A stretch of DNA of 36,478 nucleotides, from assembly GCA_036569045.1 (NCBI GenBank), contig DATCRI010000074.1:1-36478 (forward strand), in the 5' to 3' direction. Below the pieces are notes generated by a model that saw only the letters and a program-made list of their open reading frames with translations, was not told where the DNA came from and searched no databases. A program made the position numbers and the translations under genes. Shown piece by piece: positions 20,876 through 29,608 of the stretch. Each line of letters opens with the position of its first letter. The first letter of the stretch is position 1. The DNA is from Chthoniobacterales bacterium. Lineage in GTDB: Bacteria > Verrucomicrobiota > Verrucomicrobiia > Chthoniobacterales > JAATET01.

Positions 20876-21639
20876 TGGACGGTCCGGTGACTCCTGGCCC
20901 GGCAACGCCACCTCCGCCGCTCGAGGCATCCCGCGCCGCTGGCGGCAACCCCGAAAGCCGGGCCATGCCCGTGCCGAGCCTGAAGGACCCGTGCTACGTC
21001 AACGCGATGGTGCATTTTTACCGGGGAGAGCTCGGCCGCATCATGGTCTGGCGGCAGCGGCTCGACGTGACGACGACATGGGCGATCACGAGTTCGACGA
21101 CCATCATCACCGTGGCGTTTTCCTTTCGCGAGATCCCGCACATCATCTTCTTTTTCAACCTCGCGATCGTCTGGATCATGCTCTGGATCGAGGCGCGGCG
21201 TTATCGTTTCTACGACGCCTTTCGGGGGCGCGTGCGCATGCTCGAGGCGCATTTTCTCGTGCCGATCGTTTCCCAGAGCGACCGCCTGCTCGATGGCGAA
21301 TGGCGCCGGCTCGTGTGCGAAGATCTCATCCTGCCGTCCTTCAAGATCTCGGCCTTCGAGGCGGTGGGACGGCGGCTCCGACGAAATTACGTTTTCATCT
21401 TCGCGATCATCATGCTGGCATGGGCGCTCAAGATTTTCATGCACGCCAATCCGCCGATCACCTCGCTTCATTCGTTCTACACCGCGTTCGAGGCGGGTCA
21501 TCTGCCGGCGTGGTTCAACGCCGGCATCTTCGTCGGCACGATCGTCGCGGTGACGAGCATCATCATTTACTTCGCGCACCGCACGTCCGGCGAAGTCTCG
21601 GAATTCGGCAGCGACAACGTCTCGCTCTGGCGGATATGA
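20875..21639 (+). CDS. DUF2270 integral membrane protein
   Basis: The 254-residue product has four membrane helices, two near 65-105 and two near 170-185 and 215-240, around a charged segment. Typical DUF2270 elements are AMVHFYRGELGRIMVWRQRLD, TTWAI, WIEARRYRFYDAFRGRVRMLE and SFKISAFEAVGRRLRRNY. The family has no known function. A Pro-rich N-terminus of about 30 residues precedes the conserved part. Its ATG overlaps the preceding stop (TGATG at 20873-20877), and its own stop overlaps the mazG start. Confidence 0.8.
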   Translation: MDGPVTPGPATPPPPLEASRAAGGNPESRAMPVPSLKDPCYVNAMVHFYRGELGRIMVWRQRLDVTTTWAITSSTTIITVAFSFREIPHIIFFFNLAIVWIMLWIEARRYRFYDAFRGRVRMLEAHFLVPIVSQSDRLLDGEWRRLVCEDLILPSFKISAFEAVGRRLRRNYVFIFAIIMLAWALKIFMHANPPITSLHSFYTAFEAGHLPAWFNAGIFVGTIVAVTSIIIYFAHRTSGEVSEFGSDNVSLWRI

Positions 21640-22430
21640 GAGCGGCTCCCGTTGCCACGCTCGACCCGGTGCTTCGTCTCAAGGAAATCGTCGCCCGCCT
21701 CCGCGCGCCGGATGGCTGCCCCTGGGACCGCGAGCAGACGCATGCCAGCCTGCGCGGCGCACTGCTCGAGGAAACCTACGAACTCGTTGACGCGATCGAC
21801 CTCGCCGACGACTCGAATCTGCGCGAGGAACTTGGCGACCTGCTCCTGCACGTCGTCATGCATGCGCAGATGGCCAGCGAGCGCGGCGCCTTCGAGTTCG
21901 ACGCGGTCGCGACGGAAATCTGCGAAAAACTGATCCGCCGCCATCCGCACGTCTTCGGCGAGGATTCTGCCGCCGACTCCGACGAGGTCCTTCGCAAATG
22001 GGAGCAGATCAAGCGCGCGGAGAAAGCCGAGCGCACCTCGATTCTCGACGGCCTGCCCCGGGCCCTGCCAGCGCTCCTGCGCGCGCAGAACGCCCAGAAA
22101 AAGGCCGCGCGCGTCGGCTTCGACTGGACCGAGGCCGGCGAGGTGATTGCGAAGATCGAGGAGGAGCTCGCGGAGCTCAAGGCGGCCATGGCCACGGCGA
22201 ACTCGGCCGCGATCACCGAGGAAACCGGCGATCTGCTTTTCTCGGTCGTGAATCTCGCACGCAAGCTCGGGCAGGATTCCGAAATGACGCTCTCGGCCGC
22301 CACCGACAAGTTCGTCGAGCGATTCAAATCTGTCGAACGCCAGGCCGCCGCGGCGGGCCGCCGCGTCGAGGATTGCTCGGCCGAGGAACTGAACCGCTAT
22401 TGGGACGCGGAGAAAGCGGGAACGGCGTGA
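21636..22430 (+). CDS. mazG: Nucleoside triphosphate pyrophosphohydrolase MazG
   Basis: MazG hydrolyses NTPs to NMPs plus pyrophosphate, cleaning abnormal nucleotides or lowering alarmone precursors. The 264-residue product has both MazG domains. The N-terminal one has CPWDREQTHASLRGALLEETYELVDAI with the EExxE motif and EELGDLLLHVVMHAQM. The C-terminal one has IEEELAELKAA and EETGDLLFSVVNLAR. The family-typical RHPHVFG joins them. Length matches E. coli MazG. The ATG overlaps the stop of the DUF2270 gene; no mazE/mazF or relA neighbours are present. Confidence 0.96.
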   Translation: MRAAPVATLDPVLRLKEIVARLRAPDGCPWDREQTHASLRGALLEETYELVDAIDLADDSNLREELGDLLLHVVMHAQMASERGAFEFDAVATEICEKLIRRHPHVFGEDSAADSDEVLRKWEQIKRAEKAERTSILDGLPRALPALLRAQNAQKKAARVGFDWTEAGEVIAKIEEELAELKAAMATANSAAITEETGDLLFSVVNLARKLGQDSEMTLSAATDKFVERFKSVERQAAAAGRRVEDCSAEELNRYWDAEKAGTA

Positions 22431-23428
22431 GCAGCGGATTCGTCGTTCTCAATCCCGGCGGTCGCGACGCTGAGCAGGACTTCTCGAACGGAGCGGGGAC
22501 GCCCGCGGACAGCGGTCACCCGCCGGTGAACTACCACGGCTACGCCGCCTGCATGCGCGGGAAAATTTTGCGCGACGTGCGGACGGTTCCGGCCGGCACT
22601 GGCGCCGCGCTCGTGCTCCTGCGCAAGCGCAACCTGCGAGCGGTGCTCAAGGCGCTCGCGGTGTTGAAGGATCGCGGCGTGCGCACGTGGATTTCCTTCA
22701 AGGAGTCCGGCGCGCATCAGGTCGCCGACTTCCTCGACGACTACGACCGCTCGCTGCTTTTCCGGCGCATCTGCGCCGCCGCGGACGGCTACCTTTCCAG
22801 CACGCCGGACCTCGAACCGCTCTACCGCGACGCCGGCTGTCGCGATGGCTTTTTCGCGCCGACCCCGTATCCCGTGGAGGAACCGGCGTGGGATCGCGGC
22901 ATTCCGCTCGAGGAACGCAAGGGCATCTTCGTGGGCACCCGGGAGTTCGACGTGCCCTCGAGGAACCACTGGCAGGCGGTCGCCATGGCCGCCGCGCTGG
23001 GGCGGGAGCTCGAAATGCCGGTCGCGGTGATGAGCAACTTCGGCCGCCACGGTCTGCGCCTGCTCAAGGCGATTCGCGGAGACAATCCGTTCCTCCATTT
23101 CATCGTTGGCCCTTTCGCCTACCGGGATTACCTGCGGCTGATGGCTGCGCACCGCGTCGTCCTGCAGCTCGACGCGAGCGCCGTGCCGGGACAGGTGGCT
23201 GGCGACGCCCTGCTCGGCCGGCTGCCCTGCCTGGGCGGCAATGGCGCAATCGATCGCGTGGCCTTCGGGCATCTCACCGGCGATGTGCGCGAGGTCGCGA
23301 CGCGACTGCTCACCGACGATGCCGCCTGGCAGGCCGCGACGGATCATTCCCAAAACATTGCCCGCGAGCGGTTGAGTTTCTCGGCGGTCCGCGATCTGCT
23401 CACCTCCCGAATGAACGCGCAGCCATGA
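22427..23428 (+). CDS. Glycosyltransferase-like protein (GT-B type, tentative)
   Basis: The 333-residue product begins with GTG in a GTGA overlap with the mazG stop. The frame shows an N-terminal half (about 1-150) with alternating beta/alpha segments, then KGIFVGTREFDVPSRNHW, a long helix, IVGPFAYRDYLRLMAAHRVVLQLDASAVPGQVAGDALLGRLP and a terminal helical part. The last stretch resembles the donor-site half of GT-B glycosyltransferases, where a Gly/Asp-rich loop follows a helix predicting loss of function in weakly placed sugars. I cannot name the sugar or acceptor. Conserved hypothetical protein is an equally safe label. Confidence 0.6.
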   Translation: MSSGFVVLNPGGRDAEQDFSNGAGTPADSGHPPVNYHGYAACMRGKILRDVRTVPAGTGAALVLLRKRNLRAVLKALAVLKDRGVRTWISFKESGAHQVADFLDDYDRSLLFRRICAAADGYLSSTPDLEPLYRDAGCRDGFFAPTPYPVEEPAWDRGIPLEERKGIFVGTREFDVPSRNHWQAVAMAAALGRELEMPVAVMSNFGRHGLRLLKAIRGDNPFLHFIVGPFAYRDYLRLMAAHRVVLQLDASAVPGQVAGDALLGRLPCLGGNGAIDRVAFGHLTGDVREVATRLLTDDAAWQAATDHSQNIARERLSFSAVRDLLTSRMNAQP

Positions 23429-24372
23429 GCCACGAGCATCACGACCACGCCGGCCATTCGCATGGCCCGGGTGGCCATCATCACGCGCCTGCGGATTTCG
23501 GCCGGGCCTTTCTCATCGGGATCGCCCTGAACACGGGCTTCGTGATTTTCGAGGCAGCCATGGGTTTTCTCTCCGGCTCGCTGGCGCTTGTCTCCGATGC
23601 GGGCCACAACCTCGGCGACGTGCTCGGCCTCGTGCTCGCCTGGGTCGCCGCGATTCTCGCCAAGCGTGCCGCGAAAGGCCGCTACACCTACGGATTGAAG
23701 CGGGGAACGATCCTCGCCGCGCTCGCCAACGCCATCCTTCTCCTCGTCGCTGTTGGCGCGCTCGGCCTGGAAGCCATCGAGCGTCTCCGCGAGCCCCAGC
23801 ATGTCGAAGGCGGCGTGATGGCCTGGGTCTCTGCCCTCGGCATCCTCGTCAATGGCGGCACCGCGCTTCTGTTCATGGCCGGCAGCAAGGGCGACCTCAA
23901 CGTGCGCGGCGCGTTTCTGCACATGGCGGCCGATGCGGGAGTTTCGCTCGGAGTCACCATCGCCGGCCTCGTCATCCTCGCGACCGGCTGGGCCTGGATC
24001 GATCCGGTGGTGAGTCTGGCCGTCCTCGTTGCCATTCTCGTCGGCACGTGGGGGCTCTTCACGGAATCTCTCGGCCTGGCGCTCGACGCCGCGCCGCTGG
24101 GCACGGACCTCGAGAAAATTCATGCCGAGATTGCGGGAATTTCCGGCGTGCAGGAAGTGCATCACCTCCATGTCTGGGCGCTGAGCACGACGGAGACGGC
24201 GCTCACCGCGCATGTCGTGAAGAGCGATCCCGGTCTCGACGACGCACTCCTGGCGACGATCCGCGAGGAGCTCGAGGAGCACTTCGCGATCACGCATGTG
24301 ACGATTCAGTTCGAGCAGGGGGGCGCGGGGGGCTGCGGCGCCTGCCTTCCCGGGAAGAGCTCGCCAGCCTAG
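23425..24372 (+). CDS. Cation diffusion facilitator (CzcD/ZitB-type zinc efflux)
   Basis: The 315-residue product exports divalent metals in exchange for protons. It has a His-rich N-terminus (MSHEHHDHAGHSH and GGHHH) that may bind metal, six helices and the transport-site motifs: Asp58, His61 and Asp65 in SDAGHNLGD (second helix) and His166 and Asp170 in HMAADAG (fifth helix). A soluble ferredoxin-like C-terminal domain (about 225-300) ends with the unusual Cys-rich GGCGACLPG. The HD/HD pattern fits Zn(II). ATG overlaps the preceding stop (ATGA at 23425). It is the last gene of the unit and converges with ispH with three bases between stops. Confidence 0.93.
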   Translation: MSHEHHDHAGHSHGPGGHHHAPADFGRAFLIGIALNTGFVIFEAAMGFLSGSLALVSDAGHNLGDVLGLVLAWVAAILAKRAAKGRYTYGLKRGTILAALANAILLLVAVGALGLEAIERLREPQHVEGGVMAWVSALGILVNGGTALLFMAGSKGDLNVRGAFLHMAADAGVSLGVTIAGLVILATGWAWIDPVVSLAVLVAILVGTWGLFTESLGLALDAAPLGTDLEKIHAEIAGISGVQEVHHLHVWALSTTETALTAHVVKSDPGLDDALLATIREELEEHFAITHVTIQFEQGGAGGCGACLPGKSSPA

Positions 24373-24375
24373 CCC

Positions 24376-25590
24376 CTAAATCGGCGCCGTTTCGCCGCGA
24401 AGCTCGAGGATGCGCCGAATGACGTCCTCGATGAGGTTGTTCGGGCAGGATGCGCCGGCGGTGATACCTGCCCTCAACGGACCGGTGGTTTTCAACCAGC
24501 CGGCGGTGACGATCTCGCGCTTTTCGTGCAGGTCGAAGCGCAGGATCTCTTCGGCCGAGCGAATGCAATCCGCGTTCCGAATGAAATAGGTCGGCACCTC
24601 TTTTTCGCCGATCTCGGCGAGGTGCGTCGTGTTCGAGCTGTTGTAGCCGCCGACGACGAGAAGCAGGTCGAGCGGAGCGTGAAGGAGTTCGAAAAGGGCG
24701 TCCTGACGCTCCTGGGTGGCGCCGCAGATCGTGTCGAAGAAGCGGAAATTACCCGCGTCGCCCCTGTCGCGATCGGTGATGGCCTGGCGCACCCGATTCT
24801 GCACTTCCTCGGTTTCGCTGCGCAGCATGGTCGTCTGGTTTGCGACGCCGATCTTGTGCAGGTGGACGTCGGGATCGAAGCCTGGCGACATGGCATCGGC
24901 AAAACGCCGCACGAATTCGGCCTTCTTTTCCGCGTCGCCCCCATTCCGGATGTAATCGCAGACGAAGTCCGTCTCCGCGAGATCGAGCACGACGAGGTAA
25001 TGCCCGGCGCCTTCGCCGAGAGCGCGCGAGGCGGTGGCGCGAGTTTCCTCGTGCGCGGACTTTCCGTGAATGATCGACGTGACCTGCTCGCGCGCATTCT
25101 GACGCACGCGCTTCCATACGCTCATGACGTCGCCGCACGTCGTGTCGACGATCTGGCAGCCGTGCGCCTTGACCGCCTCGACGATGGGCGCCTCGGCGCC
25201 GAACGCCGGCACGATGACGACGTCCTCGGAACTGAGCGCGTCGATGTCCGCATCGCTCGGATGCGCGGCGAGGTGGCGAATGCCCATCGCGGCGATCTGG
25301 GCGTTCACGTCGGGGTTGTGAATGATCTCGCCGAGCAGGAAAATTCGCTGCTCGGGAAAGACCTTGCGCGCGGCGTAGGCGAGGTCGATGGCGCGCTCGA
25401 CGCCATAGCAAAAGCCAAACTGCTTCGCGAGGCGGAAGGTCGTTTCCCCGACCGTAAGGAGGCCGCCGTGCGCGCGGATCTCGTCGACGAGATTGCTGCG
25501 GTAATGGCTTTCCACCTGAGCCTGCACGCGCTCCATCACCTCGGGCGTACGAAGATTGATGCGTTTGGCGGCGGGCGTGGCGGCGGACAT
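24376..25590 (-). CDS. ispH: 4-hydroxy-3-methylbut-2-enyl diphosphate reductase, plant/cyanobacterial type
   Basis: IspH performs the last MEP-pathway step, reducing HMBPP to IPP and DMAPP with a 4Fe-4S cluster. The 404-residue product is about 90 residues longer than E. coli IspH and matches the plant/cyanobacterial form. Cluster cysteines are Cys61 (GFCYGVERA), Cys152 (DTTCGDVMS) and Cys289 (DTICGATQERQ). The proton-relay Glu lies in HGKSAHEET. The N-terminal extension of about 50 residues before the first Cys is typical of that clade. ATG 25590 lacks a Shine-Dalgarno. It is divergent from the unknown gene at 25720, with 129 bases between them. Confidence 0.95.
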   Translation of the reverse strand: MSAATPAAKRINLRTPEVMERVQAQVESHYRSNLVDEIRAHGGLLTVGETTFRLAKQFGFCYGVERAIDLAYAARKVFPEQRIFLLGEIIHNPDVNAQIAAMGIRHLAAHPSDADIDALSSEDVVIVPAFGAEAPIVEAVKAHGCQIVDTTCGDVMSVWKRVRQNAREQVTSIIHGKSAHEETRATASRALGEGAGHYLVVLDLAETDFVCDYIRNGGDAEKKAEFVRRFADAMSPGFDPDVHLHKIGVANQTTMLRSETEEVQNRVRQAITDRDRGDAGNFRFFDTICGATQERQDALFELLHAPLDLLLVVGGYNSSNTTHLAEIGEKEVPTYFIRNADCIRSAEEILRFDLHEKREIVTAGWLKTTGPLRAGITAGASCPNNLIEDVIRRILELRGETAPI

Positions 25591-25719
25591 AAGAAAAAAA
25601 TGAGGTCGGCGGGGAGGGATGAAAAGAACGGTTTTGGAGGAATTGTCAAACGACAGGGGAATTGGCGCGGAAAAATCGAGGTTGCCTCGGCGAAGAAGGG
25701 CTCTATTTTTCCGGCCTCC

Positions 25720-26244
25720 ATGTTTCGCGAGGACGACTTTCAATACGCGCTCGAAAACACGCGCGTGATCCGTCCGCCCGTGCAGGCGATCCAGACCTTC
25801 GGCACCACCAGTTTTCGCTTCATGCTCGTGACGGAATTGATGGACCAGGTCGACCGCGTGCGCGTGCGGGATGGCCGCATTCACGCGGAGCGTCCGTCGA
25901 TCGTGACGCCGCAGAATTACTCGAAGCTCCTGCTCGACGGTTTTGGTGAGGAAGCGCGCGGCTTCGCGGACTTCCTCGAGAGCCACGGCCGCGACCTCAA
26001 ATTTCTGCGCTACGGCTTTCAGTTTCGGAAGACCGACATCAGCGAGGAAATCGTCCATGCGCCGAAGGCCGACGTGATCGGCCGCATCGGCGAGATGCTG
26101 GATGCCCGCGACGAACCGATGAGCACGATCATCGAGGGCGTCGACGACGCCTGGGAGGTCTGCCTGATGAAGTTCACGGTCGAGCTCATCCAGCGTTCCG
26201 CCGGCGAAAACGTCCTGGAATGGAAGCGCCGTGGGTTGATTTGA
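25720..26244 (+). CDS. Conserved-looking cytoplasmic protein of unknown function
   Basis: The 174-residue product is soluble with no signal or membrane helix. Clear segments are an N-terminal QYALENTRVIRPPVQAIQTFGTT beta-rich part, TPQNYSKLLLDGFGE, a helical EARGFADFLESHGRDLKFLRYGFQFRK, and a C-terminal VDDAWEVCLMKFTVELIQRS helix. I do not recognise a named domain. The ordered mix of strands and helices, and GC-biased third positions, support a real gene. It begins at ATG 25720, with GAAGAAGGG about 20 bases upstream. It is divergent from ispH and precedes the LysM gene by 79 bases. No function can be stated. Confidence 0.72.
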   Translation: MFREDDFQYALENTRVIRPPVQAIQTFGTTSFRFMLVTELMDQVDRVRVRDGRIHAERPSIVTPQNYSKLLLDGFGEEARGFADFLESHGRDLKFLRYGFQFRKTDISEEIVHAPKADVIGRIGEMLDARDEPMSTIIEGVDDAWEVCLMKFTVELIQRSAGENVLEWKRRGLI

Positions 26245-26323
26245 CGCGCCTTGCCCCATCGCGAGGGGAAAACCGCAAACTTCAAACTTTCAAACCGCGC
26301 CAGCCAAGGGCAGTCTTTCCGCA

Positions 26324-27181
26324 ATGAAGTTGATCAAGTTCCTCATCGTGCTCGTCTTTGCGGCCGCGATCTTCGGAACGGCGGGATTTTTCGCCTACCA
26401 GCTCTATTACAAGCCCGAAAAGGCCGACCGCGAAGAGGCCAGGGCTGTTGCCGAGGCTCCACCGCCCACGCCGCCACCGGATTACAGCCTGCCCGCGCTG
26501 AAAAAGGCGCTCGCGCTGTTGAAGGCCGGCAAGACCGTGGAAGCCCGCGAGGCCCTTCGCAACTTCATCGCCCAATATCCGGAGTCCACCGGGATCGGTG
26601 ACGCGAAGGACGCCCTTGGCGAGATCAGCATGTCGTTCATCTACACGAGCGCTCCCGGGCCCGAAAAAGTCGATTACGTCGTCGTCGCCGGTGATTCGCT
26701 GGTGCGGGTGGCGTCGAAGACGAAATCCAACGCCGAGCTCATTCTCCGCTCGAACAATCTTTCCAGCATCGATCTCTCGATCGGTCAGCAGCTTCGCATT
26801 CCCGAGCTCGATACCGCCCTTGTGCTCGATCGCAAGGCGAAGACCCTCTCGCTCCTGAACGGCGGCCAGCTCCTCAAGGAATACCCGCTGCTTTCGATGG
26901 AGCTGCCTGCCGCCGCCCGCGGCAAGGACCCCGTCAGCACCGCGGTCAAGGACAAGGTCGCCGTCAACGGCTCCGAGCGGGTCGCCTTCGGCAGCCGCGG
27001 CTACGTCGGCAGTGACCGCTGGATCATGCTGGATATGGCCAACGCCGTCATTCGAGGCCGCCCCGAGACGGCCTCGAACGGCCAGCCCGCGCCCATGCCC
27101 CCCGGAATGGTCGTCTCCCAGGAGGATATCGAGGAAATTTTCCCATTGGTGACGAGGAAGACTCCCGTCACGATTCAATAA
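26324..27181 (+). CDS. LysM protein with inactive-looking L,D-transpeptidase-like domain
   Basis: The 285-residue product has an N-terminal membrane anchor or signal (about 4-26), a Pro-rich linker (45-53), a TPR-like helical pair (57-100) and one LysM domain (about 118-160: DYVVVAGDSLVRVASKTKSN to GQQLRIPEL) that should bind peptidoglycan. The remainder resembles the YkuD L,D-transpeptidase fold: it starts VLDRKAKTLSLLNGG and ends EDIEEIFPLVTRKTPVTI, both typical of that fold. The HGT and SHGCIRM catalytic elements are missing; the position of the Cys reads PPGMVV (Met262). It is probably a wall-binding protein without cross-linking activity. accA follows 43 bases downstream. Confidence 0.8.
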   Translation: MKLIKFLIVLVFAAAIFGTAGFFAYQLYYKPEKADREEARAVAEAPPPTPPPDYSLPALKKALALLKAGKTVEAREALRNFIAQYPESTGIGDAKDALGEISMSFIYTSAPGPEKVDYVVVAGDSLVRVASKTKSNAELILRSNNLSSIDLSIGQQLRIPELDTALVLDRKAKTLSLLNGGQLLKEYPLLSMELPAAARGKDPVSTAVKDKVAVNGSERVAFGSRGYVGSDRWIMLDMANAVIRGRPETASNGQPAPMPPGMVVSQEDIEEIFPLVTRKTPVTIQ

Positions 27182-27224
27182 GCCGCGACGCGCATCCGCC
27201 GTTCGCCACAAATTATCACGAAGT

Positions 27225-28187
27225 ATGAGGGTCACCCCGCTGGATTTTGAAAAGCCTGTCGTCGAGCTCGAACACAAGCTCGAAGACATCAAGAAACACC
27301 TGCAAGGCCAGGATATCGACATGGCCCCGCAGGTTCGCGAGATCGCGGAACGCATCGAAGCCACGCGCCGCGAGATTTACGAAAACCTCAACGCATGGCA
27401 GCGTGTGCAGATCGCCCGCCACATTCAGCGCCCTTTCTTCCTCGATTACATCGACCTCGCATTTACGGATTTCGTCGAACTCCACGGCGACCGCGTCTTC
27501 GGTGACGACGCCTCCATGCCGGCTGGCCTGGCCACCATCGGGGGCATCAGGTGCGTGGTCATCGGTCAGCAAAAAGGCCGCGACGTGAAGGAAAACCTTC
27601 TCCGCAACTTTGGCAGCCCGCATCCCGAGGGCTACCGCAAGGCGCTGCGCCTCATGCGCCTCGCCGAGAAATTCAACCTGCCCATCGTCACCCTCATCGA
27701 CACCCCCGGGGCCTATCCCGGCGTCGGTGCCGAGGAGCGCCACATCGCCGAGGCGATCGCCGTGAACCTGCGGGAAATGATGCTTCTCCGCGTGCCGATC
27801 GTCAGCGTCGTGATCGGCGAGGGCGGGTCCGGCGGAGCGCTGGGCATCGGGGTCTCCGATCGTGTGCTCATGCAGGAGAACGCCTATTACTCGGTGATCA
27901 GCCCCGAGGGTTGCGCCGCGATTCTCTGGAAGCACCGCAAACACGCCCCCGAGGCAGCCGAGGCCCTCAAGCTCAATGCCGGCGTCCTGATGGAGCTCGG
28001 CGTGATCGACGGCGTGATCGCCGAGCCGCTCGGCGGCGCCCACCACGATCCGCAGGGCTCTGCCGATCTACTCAAGGCCTCGATCGTTGCCGCCCTCGAG
28101 GAAACCAGCAAACTTTCCACCGACAAATTGCTCGATCAGCGTTACGAGAAGTTCCGCCGGATGGGCGTCTTCGCCGAAGAGGCCTAA
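27225..28187 (+). CDS. accA: Acetyl-CoA carboxylase carboxyltransferase subunit alpha
   Basis: AccA with AccD moves the carboxyl group from biotin on AccB to acetyl-CoA, making malonyl-CoA for fatty acid synthesis. The 320-residue product has normal length and family elements: LDFEKPVVELEHKLEDIKK at the N-terminus, HGDRVFGDD, RNFGSPHPEGYRKALRLM, DTPGAYPGVGAEERHIAEAIA, and the oxyanion segment GEGGSGGALGIG followed by YYSVISPEGCAAILWK. ATG 27225 fits the usual N-terminus. accD is not in the window. Confidence 0.97.
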   Translation: MRVTPLDFEKPVVELEHKLEDIKKHLQGQDIDMAPQVREIAERIEATRREIYENLNAWQRVQIARHIQRPFFLDYIDLAFTDFVELHGDRVFGDDASMPAGLATIGGIRCVVIGQQKGRDVKENLLRNFGSPHPEGYRKALRLMRLAEKFNLPIVTLIDTPGAYPGVGAEERHIAEAIAVNLREMMLLRVPIVSVVIGEGGSGGALGIGVSDRVLMQENAYYSVISPEGCAAILWKHRKHAPEAAEALKLNAGVLMELGVIDGVIAEPLGGAHHDPQGSADLLKASIVAALEETSKLSTDKLLDQRYEKFRRMGVFAEEA

Positions 28188-28241
28188 GCTGCGGACAGGC
28201 CGAAACGGCGGCTGCGGCAGTGAACTCTCTGATTGAATTCC

Positions 28242-29570
28242 ATGGAGTCGAAACTGCTGCTGTTTCAATGGCTGCCGGCAACGGTTCTGATCACCGTCGG
28301 AGCAACCGCCCTGCTCATGGCGATCCTGGCGGCCGGTTGGGCTCTTCGCCGCAAACCGGTATCCCGGGTCTGTCGTCTGGTTCTTTTCGGAGCATTGGCT
28401 GGCGTCGCCGCGTGCGTTGCCGGGCTTCTCTTCATCGGTTTTACCGTCAATGTGCGCGAAACGCCCGTTCCCGAATGGAGCGATGGCAGTTCGTCGTTAG
28501 CGACGTTTTTGCGGGAACCGTGCGCTGATTTCGTTCGCACTGGCAAAGCCGTGGGATTGGTCGCCGCCATTGTCGACGGGGACGAAACCTGCCTGATGGG
28601 AATTGGTCGGACTTCGCTCATTGCCGGCCGTCCGGTCAATGGCGATACCCTGTTTGAAATTGGATCGATCACCAAGACGTTCACCGGCTTGCTTCTGGCG
28701 ATCGAAATTCAACGAGGCCGCCTCGGTCTCGAATGTCCGATCGGCACTCTTCTTCCTTCGACAATTTTGCCTCCCGAGGCGGTGAGCAACATCACCTTGC
28801 GGCAACTCGTCACCCATTCGTCCGGCCTGCCGCGCCTTCCTGGCAACGCCGCCGCGATGTGGCGCGGAGCTCTCGCCATGCTGCTCTACGGCGGGGATCC
28901 CTATGCCGGGCTGACCGAGGAGGATTACCTCCGTGCCCTGCAGGGCGCGGCGCTTGAATTCGAGCCCGGCTCGCGTTCGAGCTATTCGAATTTTGGCGCG
29001 GCTCTGCTGGGCTGGATGATTGCGAGGCAGGTCGGGCGGGATTACGAAGAAATGGCGCTGGCGGAAATTTGCGGCCCGTTACGCATGAAGAACACCGCGA
29101 TCAATCTCACCGCTCAACAGGAGGAAAATCTGGCCGCGGGCTATCGCGCCGTGGAGAAATTGGGGGCGATAGTCGTGGGCCTGCGCTCGAATTTCTGGAC
29201 CAGCCCTGGAAACTTTGAAGGCGCGGGCGGCCTGCGCTCGAGCGGCTCCGACATGCTCGCATATCTTCGCGCCCAAATGCGGCCGAAGAACTCCCCGTTG
29301 GCGGCCAGCCTGCGCCAGTCCCACGAACCCCTGTTCCCGATGGGGCGCGATCGGGCCATCGCCATGGGGTGGATCGTCTCGACTTTCAAGGGAGCGGGAG
29401 GCCCGATTTTCTGGCACAACGGAGGGACCGGCGGGTTCCGCAGCTTCATCGGATTCGACGAATCCGGCCAACACGGGATCTTGGTCCTTTCGAATTCCGC
29501 GGAATCCGTCGACGCCATCGCTCTGAAAATTCTTCGAAACCTGATCGCAAAGTCGCCCCGAATTCCCTGA
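28242..29570 (+). CDS. Membrane-anchored serine beta-lactamase-fold hydrolase (class C/PBP-like)
   Basis: The 442-residue product has two membrane helices (about 11-32 and 47-67) and then an AmpC/esterase-type domain. Catalytic motifs are SITK (Ser142, Lys145), YSN (Tyr248, Asn250) and HNGG (His392). The family includes D-amino acid peptidases, esterases and beta-lactamases; the exact activity cannot be read. I start at ATG 28242; TTG 28233 is an in-frame alternative. Its base composition looks less GC-rich than its neighbours, which may reflect a different history. The stop is 54 bases after accA. It converges with the small secreted protein at 29605. Confidence 0.88.
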   Translation: MESKLLLFQWLPATVLITVGATALLMAILAAGWALRRKPVSRVCRLVLFGALAGVAACVAGLLFIGFTVNVRETPVPEWSDGSSSLATFLREPCADFVRTGKAVGLVAAIVDGDETCLMGIGRTSLIAGRPVNGDTLFEIGSITKTFTGLLLAIEIQRGRLGLECPIGTLLPSTILPPEAVSNITLRQLVTHSSGLPRLPGNAAAMWRGALAMLLYGGDPYAGLTEEDYLRALQGAALEFEPGSRSSYSNFGAALLGWMIARQVGRDYEEMALAEICGPLRMKNTAINLTAQQEENLAAGYRAVEKLGAIVVGLRSNFWTSPGNFEGAGGLRSSGSDMLAYLRAQMRPKNSPLAASLRQSHEPLFPMGRDRAIAMGWIVSTFKGAGGPIFWHNGGTGGFRSFIGFDESGQHGILVLSNSAESVDAIALKILRNLIAKSPRIP

Positions 29571-29608
29571 GTCCAGCTTTCGGTCGTGGGAATCCGCGAA
29601 GGACTCAG
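29567..29608. repeat. Inverted repeat between two convergent genes
   Basis: CTGAGTCC (29567-29574) and GGACTCAG (29601-29608) are perfect 8-bp inverted repeats around a 26-base loop. Each arm includes one of the two stop codons. There is no T-run, so a terminator role on both strands is possible but weak. Confidence 0.35.

Noticed and set aside
24526-25719. Plus-strand extension of the unknown gene at 25720 across ispH
   Set aside because: It would run antisense to ispH. The ATG at 25720 begins the region with orderly secondary structure and family-like segments.
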